Below, one piece after another: positions 7,476 through 17,465 of a stretch of DNA of 59,844 nt. Positions within the stretch are counted from its first letter, which is position 1. Every line of letters starts with the position of its first letter. The stretch comes from DATKZH01 sp964475955. Its GTDB lineage: Bacteria > Planctomycetota > Planctomycetia > Pirellulales > Thermoguttaceae. The DNA lies in NCBI GenBank assembly GCA_964475955.1, contig CAYYZY010000022.1, forward strand, positions 1 to 59,844, in the 5' to 3' direction. Below the pieces are notes generated by a model. The model was not told where the DNA came from, did not search any database, and was given only the letters and a program-made list of their open reading frames with translations. The position numbers and the translations under genes are program-made.

Positions 7476-9164
7476 ATGCCTCGCACGAGAACCCTCCCAC
7501 GCCGCGCACGGGTCGTCTGCGTCCTGCTCGCTTTGGCCGCGACATCGCGCGTCGCCGCCGCCGACTCGCCACGGGGCGATCGCTACGTTGACAGCGCGCG
7601 CCGCTTCGCCGATTGCGTGTTGGCCGACGGGCGCGACGACTACGGGGCGACCTCCACGCCCCTTTTCGTCGACGGGCTCGAGGCCGCCACCCTGGAGCCG
7701 GCCTGCTGGAAGTGGAAGGGCGAGACCTGGGTGCTGTCGAACTTCGCCAGCCAACAGCCGCTTCTGCGCGCGCTCGACGGCCTCACCGCCCTGACCGACG
7801 ACCCGTCGTACCGCCAGGCCGCCGAGGACGCCGCTCGCCATGCCCTCGTCCACCTCGAAACGCCGAACGGCCTCCTCTATTGGGGCGGACACCTTGCATG
7901 GGACCTCGACCAGGACAAGCCCGTCGGGCAGGGCCGCAACACGCACGAGATGAAGTGCCACCGGCCCTACTACCGCCTCATGTGGCGTGTGGACCCGGAG
8001 CGCACTCGAAAGCTCCTGGAGACGGTCTGGGCGGCCCACGTCGTCGATTGGTCGCTGCTCGACTACAACCGCCACGGCAGCGCGAGCCGCGAGGTGCGTC
8101 CGCAGTGGGACCATCCGTTTCGGGAGGACGTCGAGGTGCCGTTCCCCGCCCAGGACGGCAACCTCTCCTTCTCCAACGTCACGCCGCCTTTGCTGCACAG
8201 CGGCTTGATGCTGGCCATTCTCGGCGACGATGCCGACGCCCTGCGCTGGAGCCGCCGCCTGGCCCGGCGATGGCAAGAGGGCCGTCATCCCGAAACGGGC
8301 CTGTGCGGCGGACAGCTCAGCTACCGCCGACACGACCGTGCCCAGGATGCCCTCGGCCACGTCCACCCCGAAATCAACGAGGCGAAGATCGTCGCCTCCT
8401 ACCATCAAGTCAGCCGATACCACCTCCTTCCGCTGGCCCAGATGCAGTCGGGCGAGGCCCTGATCGCCGCGGGCGGGAAGCGCGCCGAGGTGGGGCGGAA
8501 GTTCGTCGCGTGGGCGTCGGGCGACCTCAAGACGTATTTCGCGCGTTGCTATGATCCGGAAGCCGGGCATTTCACGGCCATGACCACCAGCGGCATGCCG
8601 CTTCGCTGGAAGGACGCCCGAACCGGGTATTACGTTCCCGAGTCGTTCGCGCCACGCAAGCCCGACGGCTTCCTGCTCTGGGCCTGCGCCACGGCGTACC
8701 GCCTCACCCAGGACGGCGCCCTTTGGCAGGCGGCGGCCGATCTGATCCGCCGGGCTGGCCTCGGCGACCTCGGCCGCCCCGATGGCGAAGCCCGCGCGCT
8801 CGACCTTTCCACCGAATCTGCCGATTGGCGCGCGATCTACGCCCTGCTCGAGCTTCACGAAGCCACCGGCGACGGCCGATTCCTCCAACTCGCCTGCCGG
8901 ATTGCCGACAACCTCCTCAAGACCCAGGCGCCCACCGGCCTTTTCCCTCGTGCCGGCCGCGAGTACGCCCGAACCGGCGACGAAATCCCACTGGCCCTGC
9001 TCCATCTGGCCGCGGCACTTGAGGGCAAGCGGGACCAGCTTCCGCCGGCCGCCTTCGACCGCCGCTTCTTCCACTGCGAATACCACGGCCCCCTCGCGCC
9101 CCACCAACAGAAACGGGCCGACAAGCGCACGTACGATCACCGCGTTTACTACGGCGATTCGTGA
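7476..9164 (+). CDS. Secreted (alpha/alpha)-barrel protein, probable pectate lyase
   Basis: This 562-residue protein has a signal peptide (basic start, hydrophobic core to about residue 28, AAA cleavage region). The mature part is helical and aromatic-rich. The segments NTHEMKCHRPYYRLMWRVDP (about 150-169) and HVVDWSLLDYNRHG (about 187-200) recall periplasmic pectate lyases of the PL2 type, which cleave polygalacturonate with a metal-assisted mechanism inside an (alpha/alpha)7 barrel. I recognise these only by general resemblance, so another uronate lyase or an (alpha/alpha)6 glycosidase remains possible. AAAGGAG lies 8 bases before the ATG. It is a single gene, with a 240-base gap before the next operon. 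A KduD-like enzyme at 32105, for a later pectin-pathway step, gives weak contextual support. Confidence 0.7.
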   Translation: MPRTRTLPRRARVVCVLLALAATSRVAAADSPRGDRYVDSARRFADCVLADGRDDYGATSTPLFVDGLEAATLEPACWKWKGETWVLSNFASQQPLLRALDGLTALTDDPSYRQAAEDAARHALVHLETPNGLLYWGGHLAWDLDQDKPVGQGRNTHEMKCHRPYYRLMWRVDPERTRKLLETVWAAHVVDWSLLDYNRHGSASREVRPQWDHPFREDVEVPFPAQDGNLSFSNVTPPLLHSGLMLAILGDDADALRWSRRLARRWQEGRHPETGLCGGQLSYRRHDRAQDALGHVHPEINEAKIVASYHQVSRYHLLPLAQMQSGEALIAAGGKRAEVGRKFVAWASGDLKTYFARCYDPEAGHFTAMTTSGMPLRWKDARTGYYVPESFAPRKPDGFLLWACATAYRLTQDGALWQAAADLIRRAGLGDLGRPDGEARALDLSTESADWRAIYALLELHEATGDGRFLQLACRIADNLLKTQAPTGLFPRAGREYARTGDEIPLALLHLAAALEGKRDQLPPAAFDRRFFHCEYHGPLAPHQQKRADKRTYDHRVYYGDS

Positions 9165-9348
9165 CGCTTGCTTCCTTCGGAGAGCGGTGACTCGTCGCCC
9201 CACTCCAAGAGGGCCGCCCCCGCTTTGGGGGGCACGGCTCCGAACAACGCACGACGACGGCCGTAGGAAGGGCCGATGGCGTGCGAAAATTCTCAGGGAA
9301 CGGTTGCAGTTGGGGTTGCGCAGCCCAAGCCCATCTGGAGCAGCGGGG

Positions 9349-9354
9349 TACAAT
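9349..9354 (+). promoter_or_regulatory. Possible -10 element (GGGTACAAT)
   Basis: TACAAT inside GGGGTACAAT lies 50 bases before the ATG at 9405, the first gene of the long MoxR/VWA operon. No good -35 hexamer is seen at the usual distance, so support rests on the recurrence of this motif ahead of other genes in the window. Confidence 0.25.
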
Positions 9355-9404
9355 AGAAGGATTACCGGAAGTCCCGCGCGGGAGGGAGCCCCGCTGGAGG
9401 CACG

Positions 9405-10472
9405 ATGCGCGACAGGTTTCGGATGATGATTGCCAAGGCGTTGCCCGTTTCGACGCTCGTTATCGCGGCCCTGATCCCGCCGAGAGAGGGCTGTTTCGCT
9501 CGCACGCCGACCCCGCAGACGGCGCGCGTGGTCGCGCGGGGCCTCGAATGGCTGGCGTCGCACCAGTCGGGCGAGGGGAGCGCGAGCGGGTTGGGCCGTT
9601 GGACGGCCAACGACGGACGCTACCCGGCCGCCATGACCGCCATGGCAGGCATCGCCCTGCTGTGCGAGGGGTCAACGGCCACCCAGGGGAAGTATGCCCC
9701 CAACATCCGCCGGGCGGTCGACTACCTGCTTAGCCAGGCACAGCCCAACGGCCTGATCGGCGACCCGAAGCAGGACGACCGCTACACCTACGGGCACGGC
9801 TTCAGTATGCTTTTCCTTTCCCAAATACTCGGCGAGGAGGAAGACGTCGACCGCCGAGCCGAGCTGGTCGACGTGCTCACCCGGGCCGTGGTGTTCACCG
9901 GCCGCGCCCAAACCAAGGCGGGCGGTTGGGGCTACGTGAGCGCCGAGGACGGACAGGACTTCGACGAAGGCTCCACCACGATCACGCAGGTTCAGGGCCT
10001 GCGCGGCTGCCGCAACGCGGGCATCCCCGTGCCCCGGGAGATCATCGACAAGGCCATCGCCTACATCCGCAACTGCACCCTGCCCGACGGAGGCGTGCAG
10101 TACAACTCGCGCGGCGGCGGCGGGCGGCCCGCCATCACCGCGGCGGCCATCGCCTGCCTGTTCAACGCGGGCGAGTACGACAGCGAGTACGTCCCGCGGC
10201 TCCAGGCTTACTGCAAGAAGAACCTTTCGAACATCTCCAACCGGGGCTTCGGCCACTGGCACTACGCCCACTACTACTACGCCCAGGTGCGGTACCGCGA
10301 GGGGGGCGAGTCGTGGGACGAATACCGCGACCAGATCGTCGCCCGGCTCGTGCGCGAAGCCAACGCGGACGGCTCGTGGAGCCAGGGCTACATCGGGCCC
10401 GTCTACACCACGTCGATCAACCTCACCATCCTCCAACTGAAAAACGCCGCCCTGCCCATCTACCAGCGGTGA
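9405..10472 (+). CDS. Secreted squalene-cyclase/prenyltransferase-repeat protein
   Basis: This 355-residue protein has an N-terminal signal peptide (about 1-32), then repeated helix pairs with the motif family seen in prenyltransferase and squalene-oxidocyclase repeats: ARGLEWLASHQ, RRAVDYLLSQAQPNGL, GGWGYVS, DKAIAYIRNCTLPDGG and RLVREANADGSWSQG. These form an alpha/alpha toroid. No catalytic DxDD motif of true cyclases is seen, so it is more likely a structural or binding domain than a terpene cyclase. Planctomycetes often carry such a gene directly before MoxR, as here (34 bases separate the two). A role in the envelope machinery of this operon is inferred. Confidence 0.85.
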   Translation: MRDRFRMMIAKALPVSTLVIAALIPPREGCFARTPTPQTARVVARGLEWLASHQSGEGSASGLGRWTANDGRYPAAMTAMAGIALLCEGSTATQGKYAPNIRRAVDYLLSQAQPNGLIGDPKQDDRYTYGHGFSMLFLSQILGEEEDVDRRAELVDVLTRAVVFTGRAQTKAGGWGYVSAEDGQDFDEGSTTITQVQGLRGCRNAGIPVPREIIDKAIAYIRNCTLPDGGVQYNSRGGGGRPAITAAAIACLFNAGEYDSEYVPRLQAYCKKNLSNISNRGFGHWHYAHYYYAQVRYREGGESWDEYRDQIVARLVREANADGSWSQGYIGPVYTTSINLTILQLKNAALPIYQR

Positions 10473-10506
10473 GGGCCGGGGGCGGACGAAATCGAAGGCA
10501 GAACCG

Positions 10507-11613
<1,107 letters not shown>

Positions 11614-12496
11614 GGCCATCAAGCGGATCGGGCGGCTCGAGCTCCGCGCCGCGCACGTGGTGGAGGGCTTCCTGGCCGGGATGCACCGCAGCCCCTACTT
11701 CGGCCAGTCGGTCGAGTTCCTCCAGCACCGCCAGTACACGCCCGGCGACGACCCCCGGTTCGTCGACTGGAAGGTCTGGGCGCGGCAGGACCGGCTGGTC
11801 GTCAAGCAATTCGAAGAGGACACGAACCTTCGGGCGGCGCTGTTGGTCGACGTGTCGGCCAGCATGCGCTACGGGTCGGGCCCGCTCGACAAGTACGAGT
11901 ACGCCTGCACGCTCGCCGCCTGCCTCGCCTACCTGATCCTGCGACAGCAGGACGCGGTCGGGTGCCTCGCCTTCGACCGGCACGCGCGCGCCGCCGTGCC
12001 CCAGCGGACCAAGCGGAACCACCTCGATTCCGTGATCCGGGCCCTCGACGGCGCCGGACCGGCCGACGAGACCGACGTCCACGAGATCCTCCGCACGGCC
12101 GCCGAAACCTACCCGCGGCGCGGGCTGATGATCCTCGTCTCCGACCTGCTGGTCGAGCGCGAAGGGCTGTTTCGGGGCCTGCGGCTGTTGCGCAGCCGCG
12201 GCCACGACGTGCTCGTCTTCCACGTGCTCGACGACGACGAGCTCGACTTCGACTTCAAGGGCCCCACCCGGTTCGAGGGACTCGAATCGACCGGCCACCT
12301 GAACTGCAATCCCCGGGCGCTTCGCGACGGGTACCTGGCCGCCCTGGGAACTTACCTGGAAGAAGTGCGGCGGGGTTGCGCCCAAAACCACAGCGACTAC
12401 GCGCTGTTGAGGACCAGCCAGCCGTTGGACGCCGCCTTGGCCTCGTACCTGAGCCACCGCTTGGCGGCGTACCGCCGGAATTGAGTAGAAGACTCC

Positions 12497-12590
12497 CCGT
12501 GGGGCACTTCCAACGTGCCCACAACCCAAGGGCACGTTGGAAACGTGCCCCACGAAGCACCCAAGCGCACGTTGGAAACGTGCCCCACGA
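12497..12590. repeat. Three copies of dispersed repeat A
   Basis: Three near-copies of a short imperfect palindrome (core GGCACGTTGGAAACGTGCCC) lie at about 12498-12520, 12531-12555 and 12565-12590, between the DUF58 and BatA-type genes of one operon. Further copies are near 45467, 45502, 53591 and 54992. The copies differ by a few bases, so they are not a recent duplication. Confidence 0.85.
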
Positions 12591-12609
12591 ACCTGAAAGT
12601 CGCTGGCCG

Positions 12610-14814
12610 ATGCCGACGTACGTTCATCCTTCGCTGCTTTGGGGGCTGCCGCTGGTCGGCGTGCCGCTGTTGATCCACCTGATCAACATGCTGCGCCACC
12701 GGCGCGTGCCGTGGGCCGCGATGGAGTTCCTGCTGGCAAGCCAGAAGCGGAACCGCAGCCGGGTGCTCCTCCGCCAACTGCTGCTCCTGCTGGCGCGCAT
12801 GCTGGCCATCGCCGCGGTCGTGCTGGTGCTGGCCCAGCCGGTGCTGGAAAACCGGTGGGGCGGACTGGTCGGCAGCGGCAATACGCACCACGTCGTCCTG
12901 CTCGACGACAGCTTCTCCATGTCGGATCGCTGGGACGATACCGACGCATTCACCCAGGCCAAGCACGTGGCCGAGCGGATCGGCACGCAGGCCGCGCGCC
13001 GGACGGGCCGGCAGACGTTCACCCTCCTGCGGTTCTCGCAGGCCGACGCGCCCGACCTGGGCGCCGAGCCCGTGCGGAGCGACTTCGCCGAACGGCTCCG
13101 CGCCGCGCTCGAACCGATTCGGGCTTCGCAGACCGACGCCGGCCCCCTGCCCGCGTTGGAGGCGATCGCCCAGCGGCTCGACGAATCGGAAGGCGAGCGC
13201 AGCGTCGTCTACCTGGTCTCCGACTTCCGCGCCCGGCAGTGGCGCGCGCAGGCCGACCTCCGCAACCACCTGGCGGAGATCGCGGCCCGCGGCGCGCGGC
13301 TCCACCTGGTCGACTGCGTCGAGGCGGCGCGGCCCAACCTGGCCATCACCGGCCTGGCACCGGCCGAGGGCACCCGGGCGGTGGGCGTGCCGCTGTTCGT
13401 CGAGGTGACGGTGAAGAACTTCACCGACGCGGTGGCGGCCGACGTGCCCGTCCTCCTCCAGGCCGACGGCGACGTGCTGCCCGCGGTCAAAATCCCGCGC
13501 ATCCCGCCGGGCGAGGCGGCGACGGAGCGGTTCCCGGTCAACTTCGCCACGGCCGGCGAGCACGCGATCACCGCCCGACTGGAGACCGACCCCGTCGCCG
13601 CCGACAACCTTCGCTACTGCGTGATCGATTTCCCGGTAGACGTGCCCGTCCTGCTCATCGACGGCGATCCCCAGGCCCTCGACGGCCAGTACCTCAGCGC
13701 CGCGCTGGCGCCGGGCGGGCCGGCCCCCACGGGCATCCGCCCCCGCATCGAAACGCCCCGCTACCTGAGCCTTCACCCGCTCGACCCGTATCGGGCAGTG
13801 TACCTGCTGAACGTCGACCGGCTCGACGACCTGGCCCTGGGGGCCGTGGAGGCGTTCGTCCGCTCCGGGGGCGGCGTGGGCGTTTTCCTCGGCGACCGGT
13901 GCCGGAGCAAGTTCGTCAACGACGCGCTCTATCGCGACGGCAAGGGCTTTTTTCCCGCCCCCTTGCGCGGCGAGGCCGAGCTGCTCCTCGACCGGCTCCG
14001 CAGCGCGCCCGACCTGGAAGTGAGCGATCATCCCATCTTCCGCGTCTTCGGCGGGCGGCGGAACAGCTTCCTGACCACGGTGAAAGTGGCCCGCTACTTC
14101 GCCCTGCCCGAAGACTGGGAGCCGGAGCCCGACTCGGCCACGCGCGTCATCGCCCGGCTCCGAAACGGCGCGCCGCTGGTCATCGAGCGCGACTACGGCG
14201 ACGGGCGCGTGGTGGCCTTTCTCACGACGGCCGCCCCCGCGTGGAACAATTGGGCACGCAACAACCCCAGCTACGTGGTGGCCATGCTCGAGCTTCAGGC
14301 CCACCTGGCCCGGCGGCCCGGCGGCGACGCCTCCCGGCCGGTGGGCACGCCGATCGAACTGGAACTCGACCCGGCGGAGTACGATCGGGCGGTCCGTTTC
14401 GCGCCCCCCGGCGAGGCGCCGGAGCCGGTGGCCCTCGAGGCGGTCGCGGCCGGCGACGGTTCGCTCCGCGTCGTGCTGCCCGGGGCGGAGCAGGCCGGCG
14501 TGTGCGAGGTGTCGCTTGCGCGCAAGGACGGGACGCGCGAGGTCCGCCGCTATGCGTTCAACGTCGAGGCGGAAGAGGGCGACCTTGCGCGCCTCGCCGG
14601 ACCGGACCTGGCCGAGCGGCTCGAGGGCGTGCCCTACGAGTACCGGCAGGCCGCCTCCTTCGAATACGCGGCCGAGGAGCTGGCCGGCTTCAACCTGAGC
14701 GAGCCCCTGCTCTTCGCGCTGGTGCTGTTACTGATCGGCGAGCAAGTCCTGGCGTGGTCGGCCAGCTACCATCCGGCCCGGCGCAGGCCCGCGGCGAAAG
14801 GAGGCGCCCGCTGA
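12610..14814 (+). CDS. BatA-type membrane protein with VWA domain
   Basis: This 734-residue membrane protein begins with the BatA/aerotolerance N-terminal segment: a helix at about 7-20 (LLWGLPLVGVPLLIHLINML), then RHRRVPWAAMEFL and a second helix at about 57-77. A VWA domain follows, with MIDAS DDSFS starting at Asp99. The long extracytoplasmic part includes Ig-like and class-I-glutamine-amidotransferase-like regions (about 340-560), and a final helix lies near 698-715. The start at 12610 is the first ATG giving the family N-terminus; earlier frame would run through the repeat. Its TGA overlaps the next ATG (TGATG), so translation is coupled. It is likely a MoxR client acting at the cytoplasmic membrane. 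Confidence 0.92.
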   Translation: MPTYVHPSLLWGLPLVGVPLLIHLINMLRHRRVPWAAMEFLLASQKRNRSRVLLRQLLLLLARMLAIAAVVLVLAQPVLENRWGGLVGSGNTHHVVLLDDSFSMSDRWDDTDAFTQAKHVAERIGTQAARRTGRQTFTLLRFSQADAPDLGAEPVRSDFAERLRAALEPIRASQTDAGPLPALEAIAQRLDESEGERSVVYLVSDFRARQWRAQADLRNHLAEIAARGARLHLVDCVEAARPNLAITGLAPAEGTRAVGVPLFVEVTVKNFTDAVAADVPVLLQADGDVLPAVKIPRIPPGEAATERFPVNFATAGEHAITARLETDPVAADNLRYCVIDFPVDVPVLLIDGDPQALDGQYLSAALAPGGPAPTGIRPRIETPRYLSLHPLDPYRAVYLLNVDRLDDLALGAVEAFVRSGGGVGVFLGDRCRSKFVNDALYRDGKGFFPAPLRGEAELLLDRLRSAPDLEVSDHPIFRVFGGRRNSFLTTVKVARYFALPEDWEPEPDSATRVIARLRNGAPLVIERDYGDGRVVAFLTTAAPAWNNWARNNPSYVVAMLELQAHLARRPGGDASRPVGTPIELELDPAEYDRAVRFAPPGEAPEPVALEAVAAGDGSLRVVLPGAEQAGVCEVSLARKDGTREVRRYAFNVEAEEGDLARLAGPDLAERLEGVPYEYRQAASFEYAAEELAGFNLSEPLLFALVLLLIGEQVLAWSASYHPARRRPAAKGGAR

Positions 14815-17465
14815 TGGAGACCGCCTTCCTGCTCCTGGCCGACGAAACGGCCCGCACCGTTTGGCGGTGGGGACGCGTCGAGTCGAACGCCGACCTGGTG
14901 CTGCCGCTGGCGGCGGTGGCGGCCTTGGCATTTTTCGCCCGGGCGATGATTCGGCTCGACGGCCGGGAGCTGTCGCCGCGGGTCGGCTGGCTGCTGACGG
15001 GGCTGCGCGTGGTGTCGATCCTCTGCCTGTTGGTCATCTTCCTTCAGCCGGAGTGGCGGTCCGAGCGCGAGCGGGTGCGCAACTCGCGCGTCCTGCTGCT
15101 GGTCGACACGAGCTCCAGCATGGGGCTTGCCGACGAGCCGACGGGCTCGGCCGGCGCCACACGGCTCGAGCACGTGGCCCAAGCGCTCGGCAAGACCGAC
15201 TTCCTCGACCGGCTCCGCGAGACCCACGATCTGGTCCTGTTCGGTTTCGACGAAGAGCTTCGGCGGATCGCCTCCTTCGACAAGGCGGGCGACGACTCGG
15301 GCGGAGAGGACCGCACGCCCTCGGCGCCCGACGGCGACGACGGATCGCCGGGCGGCCCGCCGTCGTATGCCTCGTTGTTACCTGCCGAGGGCTTGACCCC
15401 CTCCGGCGCACAAACCCGACTCGGCTGGGCTATGCGCGAGGCGGTGCACCAGGAGCGGGGCTCGCCCCTGGCCGGCGTGATCGTGTTCAGCGACGGGGGC
15501 CAAAACGCCGGCCTGCCGCCCGAGGCGGCGGTCGAGGCGGCCCGCTCGGCCAAGGTGCCCCTGTTCACCGTGGGTCTCGGGTCGCGCGTGGCCCCGCTCA
15601 ACGTGCGCGTGGGCCAACTGGAGGTGCCGCCGAGGGCGTATCCCGGCGACCCGTACGTGGTCACCGGTCTCATCCAGGCCCAAGGACTGGCCGGGAAATC
15701 GGCGACCGTCGAACTGCTGATGCGCGAAGTTGACGAAGAAGCGGCAGGTGGCCAGGGGCAAGTGGCAGGCGGCAGGGGAGACGGCGCCGACTCCCCGCTC
15801 CCCTCTCCCGACTCCCAACTCCCTTCTCCCCACTCCGTCCCCGTACGCTCCGAGGAGATCATCCTGGGAGATGACGGCGAGGCGGTTCCCGTCAAGTTCG
15901 AGTTGACGCCCACCGAGACGGGCCGCCGGGCGATCGGCCTGCGCGTGCTGGCGCCGGAGGCCGATTCGGACCCGAGCGACGACTTCCGGGAAGAGGAGAT
16001 TGAGGTCGTCGACCGCAAGCTCCGCGTGCTCCTGTTCGCGGGCGGGCCGACGCGCGAGTACCGCTTCCTCCGCACGCTCCTCCATCGCGAGGCTTCGACC
16101 ACGCTCGACGTGCTGCTTCAAACCGGCCAGCCGAAGATGTCGCAGGAGGCCGACCGACTCCTCGAAAAATTCCCCGCCTCGCGCGAGGAGATGTTCGCCT
16201 ACGACTGCATCGTCGCCTTCGACCCCGACTGGCAGCAGCTCACCCCCGGCCAGGTCGACCTGCTCGAAGGCTGGGTGGCCGAGCAGGGCGGCGGACTGAT
16301 CGCCGTGGCCGGGCCGGTCCACGCGGGCGAATCGATCGGCGGATGGATCGAGGCGCCCGATCTGGCGCAGGTTCGCGCTTTGTACCCGGTCCAGTTCCAG
16401 CGGAAAGTGACCATCTTCGAGGGCGGCGCGTACGCTTCGGCCGACGCGTGGCCGCTCGACTTCACCCGCGAAGGAATCGAGGCCGAGTTCCTTCGCCTCG
16501 GCGACACGGCCACCGCCAGCCGCGACGCGTGGGACCGGTTCTCCGGCGTCTACAGCTTCCTGCCCGTGGACCGGGCCAAGCCCGGCGCGGCCGTGCTCGC
16601 CCGGTTTTCCGACCCGCGCGCCGGCCAGGGCGACGCGGAGCGCGTTTATTTCGCCGAGCAGTTCTACGGTTCGGGGCGCGTGTTCTACGCCGGCAGCGGC
16701 GAGATGTGGCGCCTCCGCGGCGTGGACGACGCCTACTTCGAGCGCTTCTACACGCACCTGATCCGGCACGTCTCCGCCGGGCGCGTGCTGCGCCAGTCGA
16801 GCCGCGGGGCGCTGATGGTCGACCGCGACCGCTACATGCCGGGGGGTACCGTCCAAATCCGCGCCCGGCTCACCGACGCGCAGCTCGATCCGCTCGAAGC
16901 CGCGCGCGTGCCGCTCAACGTGATCGGGCCCGATGGAAGCGTTCGCACCGTGATGCTCCAGCCTAGTGCGAGCCGGCCCGGCATGTTCGCCGGGCAGCTC
17001 ACCGTGCTGGGCGAGGGGACGTACCGCCTCGACCTGCCCGTCCCCGAAAGCGCCGACGAGCGCCTCACCCGGCGCATCAAGGTCACGCTTCCCGACCTCG
17101 AACGCCGCAACCCGCGGCGAAACGACAAGCTGCTCAGCCGGATCGCGCGGGCGACCGGCGGGGCGTACTACCCGGAACTCGAGCCGGCGGTCGACTCGGG
17201 CGGCGCGGAGCCGCTCGTAGCGAAGCTCAAGGACCGGACGAAGACGATCATCCAGACCGCGTCGTGCGAGCCGCCCACGCTCGCCCGCGCGCTGCGGCAG
17301 GGATTGCCGGCGGGGCTCTGGCGCCAGGCGTGGTTTTCGGGGTTGATGGAGCATCGGTGGGTGCGTCCGCTGGTAGACCAGACGGTGCTCTGGTGGCTGA
17401 TGGTGGTCCTCTGCGGCTCGTTGTGTTGCGAGTGGCTGGTTCGCAGGCTGTCGAAACTGGCATGA
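14814..17465 (+). CDS. Large membrane VWA protein with amidotransferase-like domain
   Basis: This 883-residue protein has two N-terminal helices (about 24-40 and 58-78), then a VWA domain with MIDAS DTSSS at Asp98. The central part (about 400-660) resembles the glutamine-amidotransferase-like domain that often follows VWA in such planctomycete proteins, with no catalytic Cys evident. A C-terminal helix lies at about 853-875. A GGAGG site precedes the ATG, which overlaps the upstream stop, and its own stop overlaps the next start (ATGA). Oddly, about 95 bases at 15744-15838 are a low-complexity repeat read in frame (GGQGQVAGG then PLPSPDSQLPSPHS), interrupting a domain between a Glu-rich strand and EEIILGDDG. 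Confidence 0.9.
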   Translation: METAFLLLADETARTVWRWGRVESNADLVLPLAAVAALAFFARAMIRLDGRELSPRVGWLLTGLRVVSILCLLVIFLQPEWRSERERVRNSRVLLLVDTSSSMGLADEPTGSAGATRLEHVAQALGKTDFLDRLRETHDLVLFGFDEELRRIASFDKAGDDSGGEDRTPSAPDGDDGSPGGPPSYASLLPAEGLTPSGAQTRLGWAMREAVHQERGSPLAGVIVFSDGGQNAGLPPEAAVEAARSAKVPLFTVGLGSRVAPLNVRVGQLEVPPRAYPGDPYVVTGLIQAQGLAGKSATVELLMREVDEEAAGGQGQVAGGRGDGADSPLPSPDSQLPSPHSVPVRSEEIILGDDGEAVPVKFELTPTETGRRAIGLRVLAPEADSDPSDDFREEEIEVVDRKLRVLLFAGGPTREYRFLRTLLHREASTTLDVLLQTGQPKMSQEADRLLEKFPASREEMFAYDCIVAFDPDWQQLTPGQVDLLEGWVAEQGGGLIAVAGPVHAGESIGGWIEAPDLAQVRALYPVQFQRKVTIFEGGAYASADAWPLDFTREGIEAEFLRLGDTATASRDAWDRFSGVYSFLPVDRAKPGAAVLARFSDPRAGQGDAERVYFAEQFYGSGRVFYAGSGEMWRLRGVDDAYFERFYTHLIRHVSAGRVLRQSSRGALMVDRDRYMPGGTVQIRARLTDAQLDPLEAARVPLNVIGPDGSVRTVMLQPSASRPGMFAGQLTVLGEGTYRLDLPVPESADERLTRRIKVTLPDLERRNPRRNDKLLSRIARATGGAYYPELEPAVDSGGAEPLVAKLKDRTKTIIQTASCEPPTLARALRQGLPAGLWRQAWFSGLMEHRWVRPLVDQTVLWWLMVVLCGSLCCEWLVRRLSKLA
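15744..15838. repeat. In-frame low-complexity repeat insertion
   Basis: A purine-rich half (GGCAGGTGGCCAGGGGCAAG and similar) is followed by a pyrimidine-rich half built on CTCCC units (ACTCCC, TCTCCCG, ACTCCCAACTCCC). It has the look of an intergenic repeat but lies wholly inside a VWA-protein gene without breaking its frame. Confidence 0.8.

Noticed and set aside
7188..9563. Long open frame on the minus strand, opposite the possible pectate lyase
   Set aside because: It is a shadow: high GC leaves stop codons rare, and the plus-strand protein has a signal peptide and a coherent composition.
12639..14813. Extension of the 14814 gene frame upstream
   Set aside because: It overlaps the BatA-type gene in another frame. 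The VWA protein start at 14814 has a ribosome site and a TGATG overlap.
15378..17354. 658-residue minus-strand open frame
   Set aside because: Shadow of the large VWA gene.
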